Source of the DNA: Psychrosphaera ytuae
Lineage (GTDB): Bacteria > Pseudomonadota > Gammaproteobacteria > Enterobacterales > Alteromonadaceae
Reading direction: 5' to 3'
NCBI RefSeq assembly: GCF_017638545.1
Contig: NZ_CP072110.1
Span: forward strand, 2,480,001-2,544,000
Length of the DNA: 64,000 bases
Each line of letters begins with the position of its first letter. Positions within the stretch are counted from its first letter, which is position 1. Made by a program: the position numbers and the translations under genes. Under the pieces are notes generated by a model. The model did not search any database. It saw nothing but the letters and a program-made list of their open reading frames with translations, and was not told the origin of the DNA. Below are positions 43,407 to 51,967 of the stretch, piece by piece.

Positions 43407-43454
43407 TTGCTTTTAATGGCGAATTAAAAAGGAAGATTGTTAAGGTAATTATTC

Positions 43455-46193
43455 ATGGATAGAAAAATAAAAGAAGCCACTGGTGCATATCGGGTTAATC
43501 CTACTGAAATAAGCGAAGTAGAAGATTTAGCGCAATTTTATAGTTCTGCAGCTATCGAGTTACAGACAAAGTTAGTGGTTTTATTGCGTAGCTTTGGCTA
43601 TCAGTTTCATGACACTAAGTCAGACTTACATCAACACTCAAAGCTAGGTTTACTTTTTACTTCTGTTATTGAAGGTCGACCTGCTATTTTTATCGATTGC
43701 TCAGAGGATGAAATAGCGTCTGACACATTTGAGTATGTTGATTACACCAGTCATCAAAACTATTTAATGCATAAACATTGCGGTCTTCTACGATTTGTCT
43801 GTTTTGCTGATGAACAACTTGAACAATTATCAGTTGATTTACTGACGTTCTTGTCACATATCGACGCTGAGTTGAGCATCGAAAAAAGGCTTGCTGCAGG
43901 TATTACATACGATGCTATTACCAGCCAAAGTAGAGATTTAGAAGTCAGTGTATATGGGGCAGAACGCGATAATACACATACTGACCCCACACCACCTGAA
44001 TTTAATTTTTCGGTATTTTTTGCCGATGTGTTTGGTGAGCAATCCTTTCATGCGCTTAAACCAGAAGCTAATTACATCGATCTCAGCGGAACGCGCCGTT
44101 ACGTTGATTTTGTGTTAACAACTAAAGAGCGAGACATCGCTGTCGAACTCAATGGCGAACGCTACCATCACCCTCGATTTATTAGCGAAAAACAATATCG
44201 CTCTCAACTGTTTAAACAAAACTCACTGGTTGCCGACGGCACATTAGTGTTTCGTTGGTCTGACAGAGGTATGCGTGATTCAGTAAAGTTAAAAGAGCAA
44301 TTTTTACTGTACTTTGGCAATCCAGAAGACTTCCAAAGAGCCCCTAATTTTAAAATTGAACGCCAAGTTAACTTTGAGCATTACCCACACCAAACGGACG
44401 CGGTTAATAAAATAAAAGAGGGTAGAGCACGAGGTGACAACACCTTTTTAGTTGTGCTTCCCACAGGTACGGGTAAAACCGAAGTGTTCATTGAAGACCT
44501 TGCGCAGCAGCTCTCAGTAAATCCAGCGCTTTCAGTTTTGGCGATTCTACCGACGGTCAATTTAAGAGACCAGCTTATCCAAAGGCTTGAAGCGGCATTC
44601 TCAGGCTTAGTACTTACCACCCAGTTTGACTCAAACGCACAGGTCACCGTGGTTACTTCTGCTTACGCGATTCGCAATTTCAAAACTCAGAGGACGACAG
44701 ACTTTGAATATATTTTGGTTGATGAAGCTCACCGAGCCGGTGCAATAGGCTTAAAGCGTCTATTAGAATATTTTCAACCTCAAACGTTACTTGGCTTAAC
44801 TGCAACCCCTGACCGAACCGATCAACAAAAGCTAGAGCAGATATTTGGCGAGTACGAAGTTGATTTAACACTAGAACAAGCAATCAAAGACGGCCTAATT
44901 CCACCCATTCGAGCCTTTCGGTTAGAGAGTAATATAGACTTCTCAAAGGTTCGATTTTTAGGCAAGGACTTCGTTAAAAGTGATCTCAACAAAACCGTAA
45001 TAACGCCTTCTCGTGACCAATTAATTACTGACGTTTTAAACGAATATTTTGGTCAAGAACTCAATGGCCGTTTAATGCAAGGCGTGATTTTTTGTGTTGA
45101 TGTTAAACACACTAAACGCATGGCTAAAATGCTAAACAACAACGGACTCTCAGCCGTCGCGGTTGATGGTAAAAACCGAGAAGGTATCGAGTTATATACA
45201 CAAGGAAAAGTACGATTTATTTGTGCTTGTGACTTATTAAACGAAGGTTGGGACGCGCCTCAAACCTCCATCGTGGTTATGGCTCGACCGACAATGAGTA
45301 AAGTGTTGTACACACAGCAGTTAGGTCGCGGGACTCGAAACCACAAAGATAAAGAGGCGCTTTATGTCATTGATGTAGTAGACAGCTATGGTGCGAACTT
45401 GGGGCAGCCATGGAGTGTCCATGGACTGTTTGGGTTAAATCAATATCAGCCTTTTGGAAACCTAGTCGAGCCCAAGACATCACGCCAAACCGAGCTACTT
45501 ATCCTTGATGGACTATTTGAAAAAGAGCGTCGAATAGAACCTATTAATATCTTTAATTTTGAAAAAGAATTTGGCCATTTACTCAACGAAGAGCAGTTAG
45601 CGAGAGAGCTATTTGTTTCAACAGGAACCTTGAGACAGTGGCTCAAAAAAGACGATCTTAAGCCAAGTAAAACATTAGAATTCGGCAAAAAGATCCTTAA
45701 CTATTTTGAACCACATATAGTCGAAGAAGTCCGCCAACAAAAGAAACTAAAACTCCGAACCAAAGAGACTCGCAGAGACGACTTTTTCGAATTTTTAGAG
45801 GAACGAGATTACACACGTTCCTACAAAATCGTATTTCTATTGTCACTGCTTAATCATTGCAACGAACGCGGTGAAATCGCAATCGACCTACTCGTCGACA
45901 AATATAGAGAATACTATTTACGGCTTTTAGACAAGCAAGAACGTGTCGAATCAAAGAGCAGTCAATATAACGATCGGGAGTTTTTAAACTCACCAAAAGA
46001 AGTACAAAAAAGCATGCTGCAATTCCCATTCGAAAAGTTTGAACGCAAGTGTTTTGTTTACCAAAGCGACGAACTAAGCATCGTCGGATTTGATGAAACT
46101 CTTTGGCAAAAGCTCACCAACGACGACCTAGAAAAAGCCAGAAAACAGATGGAACAAGATGCTGAGGATTATTTTGGGAAAGTGACGCGGTAA
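43455..46193 (+). CDS. Nuclease-SF2 helicase fusion, defence-like
   Basis: The 912-residue protein has an N-terminal part (1-200) of unknown fold, a PD-(D/E)xK-like nuclease segment (Asp218 in YVDFV, Glu231-Leu-Asn233 in VELNGERYHH, about 205-290), and an SF2 helicase core: GTGKT at 338-342, DEAH at 423-426, LTATPDRTD, and QQLGRGTR (621-628). The third nuclease residue is Asn rather than the common Lys/Asp, as seen in some Vsr-like nucleases. After the helicase come a small helix-turn-helix-like stretch (LARELFVSTGTLRQWLKK) and a C-terminal domain seen in related helicases (SYKIVFLLSLLNHC to the end). Such proteins belong to phage defence or restriction systems. It is not a known named system to me. 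Confidence 0.85.
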   Translation: MDRKIKEATGAYRVNPTEISEVEDLAQFYSSAAIELQTKLVVLLRSFGYQFHDTKSDLHQHSKLGLLFTSVIEGRPAIFIDCSEDEIASDTFEYVDYTSHQNYLMHKHCGLLRFVCFADEQLEQLSVDLLTFLSHIDAELSIEKRLAAGITYDAITSQSRDLEVSVYGAERDNTHTDPTPPEFNFSVFFADVFGEQSFHALKPEANYIDLSGTRRYVDFVLTTKERDIAVELNGERYHHPRFISEKQYRSQLFKQNSLVADGTLVFRWSDRGMRDSVKLKEQFLLYFGNPEDFQRAPNFKIERQVNFEHYPHQTDAVNKIKEGRARGDNTFLVVLPTGTGKTEVFIEDLAQQLSVNPALSVLAILPTVNLRDQLIQRLEAAFSGLVLTTQFDSNAQVTVVTSAYAIRNFKTQRTTDFEYILVDEAHRAGAIGLKRLLEYFQPQTLLGLTATPDRTDQQKLEQIFGEYEVDLTLEQAIKDGLIPPIRAFRLESNIDFSKVRFLGKDFVKSDLNKTVITPSRDQLITDVLNEYFGQELNGRLMQGVIFCVDVKHTKRMAKMLNNNGLSAVAVDGKNREGIELYTQGKVRFICACDLLNEGWDAPQTSIVVMARPTMSKVLYTQQLGRGTRNHKDKEALYVIDVVDSYGANLGQPWSVHGLFGLNQYQPFGNLVEPKTSRQTELLILDGLFEKERRIEPINIFNFEKEFGHLLNEEQLARELFVSTGTLRQWLKKDDLKPSKTLEFGKKILNYFEPHIVEEVRQQKKLKLRTKETRRDDFFEFLEERDYTRSYKIVFLLSLLNHCNERGEIAIDLLVDKYREYYLRLLDKQERVESKSSQYNDREFLNSPKEVQKSMLQFPFEKFERKCFVYQSDELSIVGFDETLWQKLTNDDLEKARKQMEQDAEDYFGKVTR

Positions 46194-46226
46194 AGTAGAG
46201 AAAATTAAAAAATAGGAAGTTTAATC

Positions 46227-47027
46227 ATGGAGTTTAAAGGATTAATTCGTGAAAATTTATCCGATTGTAAGATTCATTTTTATAACGATGCTGGTGATGA
46301 TCAGCGCGGAATTAACTTACTGTTGGCTGGTGAATTTGAAGAAGATCAAAGGTATCAAAGTCAACGAAACTTTCAGAAACAATACATAATCTCACTCATT
46401 GGGTTAGAAAATAAGACAAGCTATTTATTTGCTGGAATGTTCAAAGTAACGGGTATCAATGAAAACAAACCAGGTCAGCCTTTTTATGGTGATTGTAAAT
46501 GGGTGTACGATACGGAAGAGTTAACTGAATATGAGCATTTAGTCGGTAGGTTGATTGTAAGACCAAAGCGAATAATTGGACGCTCAGTTTACCGTCTTGC
46601 AGAGAACATTGCAGACGATTTGGAAATTGTTGAATATTCGCCACAGGCATTTAATTCGTCCAAGGTTAAAGGACTGTCTTCAATTGAAGAAATGCATAAT
46701 GAGTTTAATGATGAGCTAAAAAAAGCATTTGAGTTAGAGTCAGCAACGTTAGTTGAAAAATCCAAATCATACCCAAACAAACCAGCCTCTATTAACACGA
46801 TAGTGAGTGTTTTTAAAAGAAACCCTTATGTCACAGCCATAGTTTTAAAGAATGCAAATGGTGTCTGTGGGAACTGCAACCGAACCGCACCTTTCAAAAG
46901 AAAAAAAGATGGCTCGCCCTATTTAGAAGTCCACCATCGGAAAACGTTGGCAAATGGAGGAGACGATACGGTAGAAAACTGTATTGCACTTTGCCCCAAT
47001 TGCCACAGAGAAATGCATTATGGCTGA
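46227..47027 (+). CDS. HNH endonuclease with N-terminal specificity-like domain
   Basis: The 266-residue protein has a beta-rich N-domain (about 1-150) and a C-terminal HNH nuclease. The HNH part is well defined: zinc cysteines 214, 217, 256 and 259; catalytic EVHH (His236/His237); Asn251; His260. The N-domain (IISLIGLENKTSYLFAGMFK, VGRLIVRPKRIIGRS) resembles modules found before GIY-YIG or HNH nucleases in restriction systems and may recognise DNA. It lies 33 bases after the nuclease-helicase gene, so it is probably cotranscribed, and ends near a hairpin at 47054. A role in cutting modified or foreign DNA is inferred. Confidence 0.88.
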   Translation: MEFKGLIRENLSDCKIHFYNDAGDDQRGINLLLAGEFEEDQRYQSQRNFQKQYIISLIGLENKTSYLFAGMFKVTGINENKPGQPFYGDCKWVYDTEELTEYEHLVGRLIVRPKRIIGRSVYRLAENIADDLEIVEYSPQAFNSSKVKGLSSIEEMHNEFNDELKKAFELESATLVEKSKSYPNKPASINTIVSVFKRNPYVTAIVLKNANGVCGNCNRTAPFKRKKDGSPYLEVHHRKTLANGGDDTVENCIALCPNCHREMHYG

Positions 47028-47053
47028 GCAGAGCTTTTTATGAATAACAAAAA

Positions 47054-47070
47054 AGGGCACATCGTGCCCT
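47054..47070. terminator. Terminator between HNH and YitT genes
   Basis: AGGGCAC (47054-47060) pairs with GTGCCCT (47064-47070). The minus strand continues into a run of six T residues, so it mainly ends the YitT transcript. Confidence 0.75.
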
Positions 47071-47103
47071 CTCTTCTATCAATACAATCCCCAACCAAAA
47101 CCA

Positions 47104-47754
47104 CTAAGACTTCTTAAACGACCACTTCAAGCGACTGAACTTAGAGCGTCCGCGCTCTGGTTGTGGGCTGTGTTGTTCCACTGGTGCTTTTTTGTGGTAG
47201 CGGCCGAGTACTGAGCTTAGGACGATGAAGCCGACGAGTGAGTAGGCGACTTTTTCGATTGGGTAGCTGTGTAATGCTGCGGCTAAAACGACGCAGTCGA
47301 GTGCCAAAATGACTTTACCTGAGTGGATGTTGAAGCGTTTTTCTAGGTACAAAGCTAGGATGTTTACGCCACCTAGAGAGGTATTGTGTCTAAATAACAA
47401 CAATAATCCGATGCCGATTAGGCCACCGCCAATAAATGCCGCTAACCAAGTTGGAATGGTATCGAGCACGATCAATAAGGTTAAAGCGTCGGATAATAAC
47501 GACACCAGACCAATACAAAAGAAACTACGAACCGTAAAGGTTCGGCCCATTTGTTTGATTGCCAAGTAGAAAAACGGCAAGTTTACGATGAAAAACCAGG
47601 TGCCAAAGGTAAGTTCGAAATGGCGGTTTAGTAGGGCAGACACACCCGCAGTACCACCAACCAGTAGCTCAGAAGACTGTAAAAAGAAAATACCCAATGC
47701 AACTAAGAAGCAGCCTTCTAAAATTGCATACCATTGAAACGCGATTTTTTTCAT
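47104..47754 (-). CDS. YitT family membrane protein
   Basis: The 216-residue protein has about five to six membrane helices and the YitT pattern: a first helix with LEGCFLVALGIFFLQSSELLVGG, TAGVSALL, FIVNLPFFYLAIKQMGRTF, and a central GGGLIGIGLLLLFRHNTSLGG followed by ALYLEKRF. It lacks the cytoplasmic DUF2179 domain of longer relatives and ends with a basic tail. Function is not established for this class (a channel or transporter is suspected). It is monocistronic and divergent from an SDR gene. Confidence 0.9.
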   Translation of the reverse strand: MKKIAFQWYAILEGCFLVALGIFFLQSSELLVGGTAGVSALLNRHFELTFGTWFFIVNLPFFYLAIKQMGRTFTVRSFFCIGLVSLLSDALTLLIVLDTIPTWLAAFIGGGLIGIGLLLLFRHNTSLGGVNILALYLEKRFNIHSGKVILALDCVVLAAALHSYPIEKVAYSLVGFIVLSSVLGRYHKKAPVEQHSPQPERGRSKFSRLKWSFKKS

Positions 47755-47947
47755 TGTGAACTCAGATTATTTCGACGCGTACATTTTAAAGTAATAACTC
47801 TAATTGTGGTTAAATTACGTCTTATAAAAGCGCAAGATTTTGCATTTTTACTGTATCTATAACTTTACAATCAATGTGTAGTTACTGCTAAACTGAAATA
47901 CAGATAATGAGTTAAAAAATAGGGTTCAATCTAAAAGGAGCACCACC

Positions 47948-48754
47948 ATGCCTCGATTATTAAACAAAATCGCCCTAGTAACAGGGGCGGCAAAGGGAAT
48001 TGGCGCAGCTATCGCAGAGTTGTTTGTCAAAGAAGGCGCCACTGTCATCCTTACCGACATTGACGATGCACTCGGTGAAGCCCTAACCGCTAAGTTGAAT
48101 ATCCCTAATGCAGAGTACCAGAGTTTAGATGTCGCCAATGAGTCTGACTGGGACCGCATTGAAACGTACATTGCAGATAAATACGGTCGCCTTGATGTGC
48201 TGGTAAACAACGCCGGCATCACTGGTTTTTTGGAAACCGAGGGGCCATTTGATCCCGAGCATTTTAATACTCAAAGTTGGCACACTGTGCATCATGTCAA
48301 TTTGGATGGGGTGGCCTTTGGTTGTCGTATGGGGATTAAATTGATGAAGGCGTCAGCCTCTGCGAGCATAGTTAATTTGTCATCACGTTCTGGAATTGTC
48401 GGTATTCCTGGTGCTGCAGCCTACGCGTCGAGCAAAGCGGCTATTCGCAATCACAGCAAAAGCGTGGCCTTATACTGTGCCCAAAACCGCTATCCTATCC
48501 GTTGTAACTCTATTCATCCGGGCGCGATTATGACGCCGCTTTGGGATGCAATGTTAGGGGATTCGCCAGAGGCCGCGATTAAAAATATCGAAAGTGGTAT
48601 TCCCATTGGCCATATGGGTAGCCCTGAAGATGTGGCCTATGCGGCCTTGTATTTGGCATCGGATGAGGCGAAATATGTGACAGGCATAGAGCTTAATGTC
48701 GATGGCGGTATTTTAGCCGGAAGTACAGCTTCCCCTGCTGCGGCTGAGGATTGA
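47948..48754 (+). CDS. SDR family oxidoreductase
   Basis: The 268-residue protein is a classical SDR: TGAAKGIGAAIAEL is the NAD(P) site, DIDD follows strand 2, NNAGIT is the structural motif, the serine lies in IVNLSSRSG and YASSK holds the Tyr and Lys. The C-terminal GIELNVDGG is typical of the FabG/3-alpha(20-beta)-hydroxysteroid dehydrogenase group. The acidic residue after strand 2 suggests NAD rather than NADP. AAAAGGAG lies upstream of the ATG. Substrate unknown; no operon partner. Confidence 0.93.
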   Translation: MPRLLNKIALVTGAAKGIGAAIAELFVKEGATVILTDIDDALGEALTAKLNIPNAEYQSLDVANESDWDRIETYIADKYGRLDVLVNNAGITGFLETEGPFDPEHFNTQSWHTVHHVNLDGVAFGCRMGIKLMKASASASIVNLSSRSGIVGIPGAAAYASSKAAIRNHSKSVALYCAQNRYPIRCNSIHPGAIMTPLWDAMLGDSPEAAIKNIESGIPIGHMGSPEDVAYAALYLASDEAKYVTGIELNVDGGILAGSTASPAAAED

Positions 48755-48762
48755 TTACGCTT

Positions 48763-48800
48763 AGGCATTAATTACGCTGAGTAGTAGTTACTTAATGCCT
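48763..48800. terminator. Weak inverted repeat between SDR and M48 genes
   Basis: AGGCATTAA (48763-48771) pairs with TTAATGCCT (48792-48800) between convergent genes; one arm overlaps the M48 3' end. There is no T-run, so terminator function is uncertain. Confidence 0.3.
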
Positions 48801-49600
48801 TCCAACCTTGCTTCTAGGTTTGGATGGGTACTGAGCCAGTGCAAGTCTGGCTCAGATTTATTTTCTTGTTCTGATTCTTGATACAACACGGTTAATGCCT
48901 GGATCAGCGCGGCTGGACTACCATAAAGCTTGGTGAGTTGGTCGGCGGCGTATTGGTCTGCTTCTACTTCGAGATCACGCGAATAGGCAATGTTAAGCCC
49001 CATGGTAGAACCTTCCAGCAAGATTTGGCTTACAACGCTAATATCGCCAAATATCAAGGATGCACTGATATAAAACAACGACACTCGAATCGTGTGCTCC
49101 ATAAGGTGGTTGTGTTCGATATGGCCAATTTCGTGAAGGAGAACAGCGCGTATTGCTTGTGTGTTCAGGGCTTGCTCTGAATCGTGCGGTGCGTTTGAGT
49201 CAAGTACGGCGTTTAGATTGTTTACCAATGCATCGGTAATAACAATGGAGCCATCCATTAACGCAAAGGCGTTCATTTGACCTTCCCAGTGTCGCATGTG
49301 CAAGGTGAAGCGGTCAGGATCTAGGTTAAGCTCGTTAATTAGCTGATTAAAGTCCGTACGGATGGCGTCTTGCGTCGTGACGTCAAGTTCGCTGTCACTA
49401 AACTCGGTTTCGTCGAGTTGTTCTAGGGCTGATTGACCTATCGATTGATAAATTTCTTTAGGGATTTTGTCGGCGATATAGGTCGAGGCTGTTGGTAAAA
49501 AACTGTGATACAGGCGATAACCCAAAACGGCTAACGTCACTACAGAAAAGAAAATAATGAGAGCCCATTGGCGTTGTTTTTCGGTGAGTCGAGACAGCAT
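48788..49600 (-). CDS. M48 family metallopeptidase
   Basis: The 270-residue protein has a membrane helix at about 12-30 and an M48 catalytic domain with HEIGHIEHN (His156, Glu157, His160). The third zinc ligand, Glu, is in DLEVEADQYA. LSTHPNLEARLEGIK is the usual M48 ending. It is probably anchored in the inner membrane with the active site in the periplasm, where it acts in protein quality control. It is the last gene of a possible unit DUF4177 / yidD / TM2-like / M48, 41 bases after the TM2-like gene. Confidence 0.9.
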   Translation of the reverse strand: MLSRLTEKQRQWALIIFFSVVTLAVLGYRLYHSFLPTASTYIADKIPKEIYQSIGQSALEQLDETEFSDSELDVTTQDAIRTDFNQLINELNLDPDRFTLHMRHWEGQMNAFALMDGSIVITDALVNNLNAVLDSNAPHDSEQALNTQAIRAVLLHEIGHIEHNHLMEHTIRVSLFYISASLIFGDISVVSQILLEGSTMGLNIAYSRDLEVEADQYAADQLTKLYGSPAALIQALTVLYQESEQENKSEPDLHWLSTHPNLEARLEGIK

Positions 49601-49641
49601 TTATGAGCACTCTATTTTAATAAGCTAAATCTTTTTGGCCG

Positions 49642-50022
49642 TTACTGAGATCGACCAAATTTTACTTCGTTGAGGGTTTCGCGCATGACTTTGTTGTTAT
49701 GAGCTTGGACAATCGTCTGACTGCGGAATAATTGCGGCAATTCAATGATCAGTACAATCAAAATCAGCACCCAGCCAAACATGCCAAATAATATAATTCC
49801 GATTAACATCGCCATGGCATTTAAAATGCCTTTAAGCTCGTTGCCCAAATAAAAATGGTGTAGCCCTGCTAAAAAGAAGTAGTTGAGTACGGCATAAGTG
49901 TCAGGGTCTTTGATCCGCTTGTCTTCCAAGCGGTAGTACTCTTTGCGCTTGGCATCGGGAAGGGCGGTGATCTCTTTGCGAATTGCGTCTTCTTCTTGTT
50001 TTAACTCGTCCATAGATAACAT
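49642..50022 (-). CDS. TM2-like small membrane protein
   Basis: The 126-residue protein has a charged N-terminal helix (1-38), then a TM2-type pair of membrane segments (AVLNYFFLAGLHHFYLGN and a long hydrophobic stretch AMAMLIGIILFGMFGWVLILIV in two pieces) and a polar tail (QTIVQAHNNKV). The GLHHFYLG motif is characteristic of TM2 domains. AGGAG lies seven bases before the ATG. The gene starts nine bases after yidD. No function is known. Confidence 0.82.
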   Translation of the reverse strand: MLSMDELKQEEDAIRKEITALPDAKRKEYYRLEDKRIKDPDTYAVLNYFFLAGLHHFYLGNELKGILNAMAMLIGIILFGMFGWVLILIVLIIELPQLFRSQTIVQAHNNKVMRETLNEVKFGRSQ

Positions 50023-50031
50023 ATTAGTCTC

Positions 50032-50256
50032 CTAGAGCAGCGGATCGTGAATTTTGTCGACGCAATCAGGATCATTACATCGTTTGATTCGATTAAGCCC
50101 GAGTTTAATGCCTTTGATCGTGCCATATTGGCTTATGGCTTGATGGGTGTATTCGGAGCATGTGGGCTCAAAGTTACATTCTAAATTAAAAAAGTGACGT
50201 GAGCCGCCTCGACGCTGATACCAGCGAATGGCGGCTAAGATAGGTGATTTGACCAA
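50032..50256 (-). CDS. yidD: YidD-type membrane protein insertion efficiency factor
   Basis: The 74-residue protein has the YidD signature CNFEPTCSEYTHQAISQYG and the later CNDPDCVD motif, at normal length for the family. YidD assists YidC-dependent membrane protein insertion at the inner membrane. The gene is usually in the rpmH-rnpA-yidD-yidC cluster; here it sits between DUF4177 and TM2-like genes with gaps of nine bases on each side, so it is either a relocated copy or a paralogue. The N-terminal helix is amphipathic rather than membrane spanning. Confidence 0.92.
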   Translation of the reverse strand: MVKSPILAAIRWYQRRGGSRHFFNLECNFEPTCSEYTHQAISQYGTIKGIKLGLNRIKRCNDPDCVDKIHDPLL

Positions 50257-50265
50257 GGTCGTTTA

Positions 50266-50487
50266 CTATCTACCAAGAGTGACAATGACAGACTCGCGGG
50301 TCCAGAATAACCAAAAACGTTTGTTTTCGATAACCTGAAACACAACGTTCCAACCGTCTGCCGCTTCGCGGTTTAGTACCGACTCAAGCTTTTTAAGTGG
50401 TAGACCACTAGAACCTAGCAATAATGTGCCGCAACCACCTTCAACAACGTGGATGACTTTGTATTCTCTAAATTTTTCCATGTTCAT
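50266..50487 (-). CDS. DUF4177 family protein
   Basis: This 73-residue protein has the compact DUF4177 pattern: EYKVIHVVEGG at the start, LESVLNREAADGWNVVFQV in the middle and a final strand (SVIVTLGR). It is predicted soluble and cytoplasmic with no known function. AAGGAATG precedes the ATG at 50487. It is the first gene of the yidD-containing unit. Confidence 0.85.
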   Translation of the reverse strand: MNMEKFREYKVIHVVEGGCGTLLLGSSGLPLKKLESVLNREAADGWNVVFQVIENKRFWLFWTRESVIVTLGR

Positions 50488-50585
50488 TCCTTTTTTAACT
50501 GCAGTGTTTACTTTTTACTATTTGGCTCGCTAAGTCAATGGCATGCTGTATATTAACCATTGAGTTCATCGAGCAGGAGATGAGT

Positions 50586-50771
50586 ATGCCGCTGATTATT
50601 TTATTGTATGTGTTGGGCGTTTTTGTGGTTTATCACTTAGCCCGCTACTTAGGGTTAAATCGTCGTTTTTGGTTGATGTTGGCGATCCTCGCGTCACCTT
50701 TGGTGGCGGTTATCATCATGCTTTTAGTGTGGATAGTTAAACTTTTGGGCCCCAATCACAATAAGGAGTAG
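50586..50771 (+). CDS. Small two-helix membrane protein, unknown
   Basis: The start at 50586 is chosen because AGGAG (50575-50579) lies six bases upstream; earlier in-frame ATGs at 50538 and 50580 have no fitting ribosome site. The 61-residue protein MPLIILLYVLGVFVVYHLAR... is almost entirely two membrane helices (3-20 and 29-53) around a basic loop (GLNRRFW), with a short polar tail. I recognise no family. It precedes an MBL-fold lipoprotein gene whose ribosome site overlaps this gene's end, suggesting translational coupling. Confidence 0.65.
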   Translation: MPLIILLYVLGVFVVYHLARYLGLNRRFWLMLAILASPLVAVIIMLLVWIVKLLGPNHNKE

Positions 50772-50774
50772 CGC

Positions 50775-51878
50775 TTGAAAGCGATAAAAATAGGCTTAGC
50801 AGTGGCGTGTTTGGTTGTGATCCTCGGTGCACTTGCTATGACAGCGTGTACAACGAACGGGCAGAACAGTGAATTACAGCCGGCGCATTACGACGGAGAT
50901 GGTTTTAAAAATCCGCATTTAGGTGCCATAGATAAGAGCTTTTTTAAGTTTTTGAAGGTTCGCTTTTTTGGCGATATGGTTTGGGCCGATCATGCTTCAC
51001 TGGCAGATACAGTGCCAGTTCAACCATTTAAAACGTTTGTAGAAGGGCCTATAACCGATTCAATAGAAGTGACATGGCTGGGCCACTCGACCTTTGTTAT
51101 TCGCATTGAAGATAAGGTGATTTTGACTGACCCTATGTTTTCTGATCGCGCTTCCCCAGTAAGTTTTGCTGGACCTGAGCGTTACGTGCCACACGCGATG
51201 GATTATTCGGTTTTGCATACTGCATTACCGCAAATTGACGCGGTGGTGATTTCTCACAACCACTATGATCATTTAGACGAGGCGAGTATTGCTTTACTGG
51301 GAAACAAAACTCGCTACCTAGTGCCATTAAAATTGGGGGCTTGGTTTGAGGATGTTGGAATTGACGCTAACAAAATAACTGAGTTTGATTGGTGGCAGGA
51401 GCAAACCATTAATGGAATAAAAGTGCAGGCGCTGCCTTCTCAACATTGGTCTGCTCGAGGCTTGTTTGACCGCAATAAAACCTTGTGGGCAAGCTGGGCC
51501 ATCACTGTGAACGACCAAACGATTTGGTTTGCTGGCGATACGGGTTACAACCAATTCGACTTTAATCAAATAGGTGCACGCTTGGCACAACCCATAAATT
51601 TGGCATTAATTCCGATCGGAGCGTACGAACCGCGTGACTTTATGGGACCTCAACACGTCAATCCCAATGAAGCGGTTCAAATTTATCAAGACATAGGTGC
51701 TAAAAAAGCAATTGGCATGCACTGGGGGACCTTCCCCTTGACCGCGGAAACACCGATTAGACCGATTGAAGATTTGGCTGAAGCCTTACATCAAAAACAG
51801 GTGTCGAGTTCGGATTTTATAACGATGAAAATAGGCCAAACAATTGTTTTAAAAGATAACAATTTTATTGACGAATAG
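50775..51878 (+). CDS. MBL-fold metallohydrolase, NAPE-PLD/UlaG-like, lipoprotein
   Basis: A TTG start at 50775 has AAGGAG (50763-50768) six bases upstream. The 367-residue protein carries a lipobox leader (LGALAMTAC, Cys at 25). Metallo-beta-lactamase motifs are SHNHYDHLDEAS (HxHxDH), LPSQHWSARGLF, AGDTGYNQ and a final metal His near IGMHWGTF. VTWLGHSTFVIRIEDKVILT is the usual start of the NAPE-PLD-like group, which hydrolyses phosphodiester or lactone-like substrates. The protein is probably periplasmic at the membrane surface. Six bases separate its stop from the start region of nhaA. Confidence 0.88.
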   Translation: MKAIKIGLAVACLVVILGALAMTACTTNGQNSELQPAHYDGDGFKNPHLGAIDKSFFKFLKVRFFGDMVWADHASLADTVPVQPFKTFVEGPITDSIEVTWLGHSTFVIRIEDKVILTDPMFSDRASPVSFAGPERYVPHAMDYSVLHTALPQIDAVVISHNHYDHLDEASIALLGNKTRYLVPLKLGAWFEDVGIDANKITEFDWWQEQTINGIKVQALPSQHWSARGLFDRNKTLWASWAITVNDQTIWFAGDTGYNQFDFNQIGARLAQPINLALIPIGAYEPRDFMGPQHVNPNEAVQIYQDIGAKKAIGMHWGTFPLTAETPIRPIEDLAEALHQKQVSSSDFITMKIGQTIVLKDNNFIDE

Positions 51879-51967
51879 GCCTGTTGCAGACTACAAATAG
51901 CTCTTTATGTTGTGCCTTTAACAATGGTTTAGCGACAACATGGGAGAACGATTTCTTGGAGAAAGAT

